Below, in pieces: positions 60,350 to 64,000 of a DNA stretch of 64,000 bases; the first letter of the stretch is position 1, and every line of letters starts with the position of its first letter. Origin of the DNA: Limonium bicolor (taxonomy: Eukaryota > Streptophyta > Magnoliopsida > Caryophyllales > Plumbaginaceae); contig CM041776.1 in the NCBI GenBank assembly GCA_023374045.1, positions 346,393,636 through 346,457,635 on the forward strand, given 5' to 3'. Below the pieces are notes generated by a model that did no database searches, had not been told where the DNA came from, and saw only the letters and a list, made by a program, of their open reading frames with translations. The position numbers and the translations under genes were made by a program.

Positions 60350-60900
60350 TGGCTAATATTACATACAAACCCACCCCAAAACCACCCTAGGAAATCTTAA
60401 AATGTCGAAGGCTTATTGCCGAGTCAGTTGCAACATTATAAAGTATAGACTTAGTTCAAAAAGATCATCGTACACCACAAACCCACCCCAAAATCCACCC
60501 TAGAAATATTAAAACATCGAAGACATTTTTAGGGTTTGTAGTGAAAGATAACGACCCTAATCCCTGAACCACAAACCTTAAAAGCCTGTCGAGTCAGTGT
60601 CGAGATTATAAAGAATAGAATGAATAAAAAAAAGATTACCCTACACCACAAACCCACCCCAAAACCACCCTAGGAAATCTTAAAACATCGAAGGCTTATT
60701 GTCGAGTCAGTTGTGACATTATAAAGTATAGACTTAGTTTAAAAAAGATTACCCTACACCACAAACCCACCCCAAAATCCACCCTAGAAAAAATTAAAAC
60801 GTCGAAGGTATTTTTAGGGTTTGTAGTGAAGGGATTAGGAAAGTTAAAACGTCAAAGACATGCCCTAAAAACCACCTTATGACAACTAAAACATCAAGGA
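60350..60900 (-). repeat. Three to four copies of a unit shared with the 30-33 kb element
   Basis: The unit contains caaacccaccccaaaa, ccaccctag, aaacatcgaagg, cattataaagtatagac and aaaagattaccctac. In reverse complement it is the repeat inside the 30.2 kb element at 32860-33190. Copies start near 60366, 60476, 60648 and 60759. This is a fragment of the same transposon family. Confidence 0.8.
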
Positions 60901-62040
60901 GTGCATTTCAAGGTAACAACGAGCAAGCTATAGAAGGCACAACCGCTGGTCGGCTACCAATGCTATAGTCGCTGATCCACTACACATAAAAAAATGTTAA
61001 GTTTGCTAAAACATATACAATTTTAGTTTTTTACCTATATATTTGTAGTTAAAAAAATACCAAAACAAAAGCCACATGGTGCACATCTATTTTATTATAT
61101 TTTCACAAAATTTTCAATCCTTACTTTGCCTCTTCTTATTAGAAGTCAATTCAATTTAGATATGTGTCACTAACGCCACTTTATTCTATAATCTTGACAT
61201 AAACCTTTAAATCTACAATTAAATAGTATAGATTTTATATTTTTTTAAAGTTAAAGTATAAAATATATAAATTAGAACTAATTTTCATCTTTTATTTATT
61301 TTTTAAGCTAATCCTACATGTTTTAAAAACTTCTACTTTTTTCAAAATTCATCAAGAGATGATAGAATAACTGTAATATATTTATACACATCCACGTAGA
61401 TCTATTTTTATAGAGCTAATTAAGTAATTTTAAATAAACAATAAAAAAATATTTTTAATTATTAAAATATTTTTATTTTAAAAAGTTGTTATATTTTGTT
61501 TTTGTCCAGAAATAGTTAAATTATCTATTTAAAAAGTAGTACTAGTAGATAAGCCATATATTAGTAGCCTCAACAATCGAACGTCATATGAGATGAATCG
61601 GAAAAAAACGTAATACGAACTAGACAATAAAAAAAAGCAGAATACACATAAGGATGAGAGTCCGCGTTTTGTAAACTGCAGCAGTGCTGCTAGTACACAC
61701 TTGCAGCTTTTGAGCCGATTCCGTCATCGAACCCAAGGAGATATTTGGTTCAACATAAGAGAATATGAATAAGAATATGGAAACATAATACGAATAATAA
61801 TTTACATAGTATTAGAAGGAAAAATTGCATTATTCATATGTTGTTTTGTTTCAAGAGAATATATATGAAAATATACATTACATATCAATTTAATATTGTT
61901 ATTGAAAGATAAATATATTCTTAATGCATTGTTATAAAATTTCATATAATAAAAACTTTTAAAATGTATATTGTGTTAAAAAAACATTATATATTTCACA
62001 TACCCCATTATTAATTTCTTTTATTTTTTAATTGGGTAGA
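60901..62040. other. AT-rich spacer
   Basis: No gene found. A GCAGCAGTGCTGCTAGT cluster near 61678 echoes the GCTGCA-rich words near 59560 and in the first kilobase of the window. Confidence 0.5.
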
Positions 62041-62044
62041 ACAC

Positions 62045-62300
62045 TAATTTAGTGGAGTAGTTAGTTTGTTAGCTTATTTTCCTCTGCACATTTAGTTTCC
62101 TAATAAGAAATATTAAAGCAGCTTTCCTTCTCCTATATAAACTAGTTTGCACTTACTTCTTCTTCCACCTTCTTTCCACTAATTTATAGTGGAATAGTTA
62201 GTTTGTTAGCTTACTTTCCTCTATAAATTTAGTTTCCTAATAGCTTATTTTCCTCCATAGATTTAGTTTCCTAATAAGAAGTATAAAAGCACCTCTTCTA
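62045..62300. repeat. Direct repeats in the F-box upstream region
   Basis: The block taatttagtggagtagttag, ttgttagcttattttcctc, tttagtttcctaataag recurs from about 62180, and a third partial copy follows at about 62240, with TATA-like segments tatataaac and tataaaag next to the copies. These may be duplicated promoter pieces of the F-box gene 0.6 kb downstream. Confidence 0.7.
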
Positions 62301-62906
62301 ACCTCGAATTATGTCTCCTTACAGCTTTCCTTCATTCTTTCTTTAATTTTTTATTGGGTAGAAAACGATTTTTCTATGGTAAAACATTTTTCTTCCCCTA
62401 GCGCATGTATATTCTCATACCTACTCTACTATTATTTATTTCCCTCATTACTACCTCTCCTATTCAAAATATATAGAGATAAATCATCCCCTTTAAGACC
62501 GATCAAGTTTAATACTGTATATTTATTTCGTTATTAGTTTCATTTCTTTGGGTGGTTGTTAGGATATTTATACAGATATCATCTTTAATAGTTGTTGAAT
62601 ATCTTTATTATTTATTTTTATAATGATATTTATTGGTTAACTAGATATGATAGAGAAGATTTCAATTGATGATCATATATTTATCTATTTACATTAATTA
62701 GGTAGATTTGTTGAATAATTTACCTATTTATATTAATTAGGTAGATTTGTCAGTTGACTAGATAGACTTTTAATATTATATATGGAATATGTGACCAGAA
62801 AGAACAAGTTATTCTTTTCTAATCCATTCACTATCTATCCAATGTGCAAGTCTTCTCCTCCTCACCCCTCCCTCTTGCACTCATCTCCAGTTTCCAATAC
62901 TTAGAA
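62301..62906. other. F-box upstream region
   Basis: AT-rich 5' flank with a C/T-rich leader just before the start codon (tcttctcctcctcacccctcc). A duplicated taattaggtagatttg occurs near 62694 and 62735. Confidence 0.5.
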
Positions 62907-63981
62907 ATGAAACGAGTTACATGCTCGGTCCATATTCCGGAAGAGTTATGGTTTGAAATTCTTACATACCTTCCCGTGAAATCCGTCATTCGTTTCAGAA
63001 GCGTCTCTAAGACATGGAAATCCATGATCGCAGACTCGAAGTTTGCCATTCTCACCTTGAAAGCTGTCCCAACAACCGATTAGATTCCCACGTCTTGTTC
63101 AGTAGTGGATATTGGTGGACCCTTCACCACTGCCACTTCCAGAAAAGCTCAAAAGCCCATAAGTTTCCAGATTCTGGTGGTGAATGGAGAGTGCGTGACT
63201 CAATTAACGGACTTGTACTTTTAAAAAAGGGTTATCGGTATCACCGGGGAAGTGAACATTATGTCATGCTTTGGAACCCTTCAATTCGAAGATATGAATA
63301 TCTCCCTCCTCCTCCATCACAAGATTATGATAGAGACTTCAGGTGCGATTTGATCCTAGGATTTGATCCACTCTGTAAGGACTACAAAGTGGTTATTGAC
63401 ATTAAACACCCGCGTCATCGAAATACACCTTTTATTGAAATTTTCTCTATCAGAACCCGTATTGGCGCATGGTAGATGTTGGAGCAGCCCTTTGTATGGA
63501 TATTCATAATGATGAGAGGGTATCCTGTGGAAGCTGTAAATGTTGGATTGGAAGACGTGTGGAAAATTTTGTATTGAATTCCTTCTTGGTTTCTTTCAAT
63601 TTCAGTTGTGAGAAGTTTTCATATATCTCGATACCTGATTGGATAATATATGATGTAGCAACAATTGTTCCAATTGTTCTGAGTGGTGGTGCTTGGAAAG
63701 GACTACTGGCATTGTTTCTTGACGGATCGATCTGGGTGTTAAGATGGAGTTGTCTAGGAAATGATGACTCGACTTGGCGAAAATTTTATAAGATAAACTT
63801 GGCTATAGACGAGCCATGGACTTGGTATATTAAGGATAATACTTTATGGGTATGGATTGACCAAACGGTAACACTTTTTAGTCTTACGAGTAGGATTCAA
63901 ACCACTTGGTTTGTTGAATCTTACTGCTATAAAAGTGATTATGTCGACTCGTACGTCGAGAGTTTGGTATTGTTGCAGTGA
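62907..63981 (+). CDS. F-box protein (FBA/CPR1-like), two frameshifts
   Basis: F-box proteins are substrate adaptors of SCF ubiquitin ligases. The ATG at 62907 (MKRVTCSVHIPEELW) is preferred to 62844 because it places the F-box directly at the N-terminus, as is usual. The F-box is residues 10-45: IPEELWFEILTYLPVKSVIRF with VSKTWKSMI. An F-box-associated region follows: GLVLL, LWNPSIRRYEYLPPPP, ILGFDPLCKDYKVV, IEIFSIRT, then VDVGAALCMDIHNDERV, FSCEKFSYISIPDW and LFLDGSIWVLRW, ending at the TGA at 63979. The frame is broken by one-base losses near 63045 and 63460, with family similarity continuing on both sides; total length (about 357 codons) is normal. So this is either a sequencing artefact or a young pseudogene. 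Large F-box families commonly contain recent pseudogenes. Confidence 0.9.
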
Positions 63982-64000
63982 GGATGGAATGGATGGTACG

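Overview
The window is nuclear DNA from a flowering plant, most likely a eudicot. The evidence is a type-B response regulator relic, an Arabidopsis At5g54830-type DM13/DOMON/cytochrome b561 gene, a plant F-box gene, and dense nested plant-type LTR and Mutator-like transposons. I cannot name the species. Host genes sit near the two ends; about 85% of the window is transposon-derived, satellite-like or featureless AT-rich DNA. A 500-base run of N (26564-27063) is an assembly gap.

Layout. 1-1.6 kb: AT-rich spacer. 1.6-5.5 kb: a type-B response regulator pseudogene that has lost its phospho-acceptor segment and carries a hAT-like insertion in its DNA-binding domain. 7.7-10.6 kb (minus): a large secreted/membrane DM13-DOMON-cytochrome b561 gene broken only by single-base frameshifts. 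12.5-16.0 kb: a transposon with terminal inverted repeats of more than 500 bp around an intact small GRF zinc-finger gene. 17.9-18.4 kb: a truncated repeat element interrupted by a Ty3-type LTR retrotransposon (18.4-26.6 kb) with a 5.1 kb LTR, a gag that appears to contain three introns, an AlkB (ALKBH1-like) dioxygenase domain and a retropepsin. After the gap comes a minus-strand Ty1/copia element (27.1-29.7 kb). 30.2-33.6 kb: a three-level nest of inverted-repeat elements, two with perfect 9-bp target duplications. 33.9-34.5 kb: a foldback MITE. 35.9-50.8 kb: a decayed plus-strand copia element split by a solo LTR of the same 5 kb family as at 18.4 kb, itself split by a third LTR copy in reverse orientation. 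50.8-60.9 kb: low-complexity DNA, several tandem arrays (including two related 22-bp arrays) and an LTR-like stretch. 62.9-64.0 kb: an F-box gene with two single-base frameshifts.

The most unusual object is the Ty3-type element with an AlkB demethylase-like domain placed between gag and protease. All catalytic motifs are visible. The splice signals have phases that would let one donor make either a Gag-AlkB product (ending at a stop codon) or a Gag-protease/Pol product by skipping the AlkB exon. This looks like retrotransduction of a spliced host ALKBH1-type transcript.

Many reading frames, host and transposon alike, are broken by single-base indels, mostly missing bases and often next to short base runs. 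Residual sequencing error is therefore a serious alternative to pseudogenisation for the b561 and F-box genes, but not for the response regulator, which has multi-base deletions, nonsense codons and an insertion.
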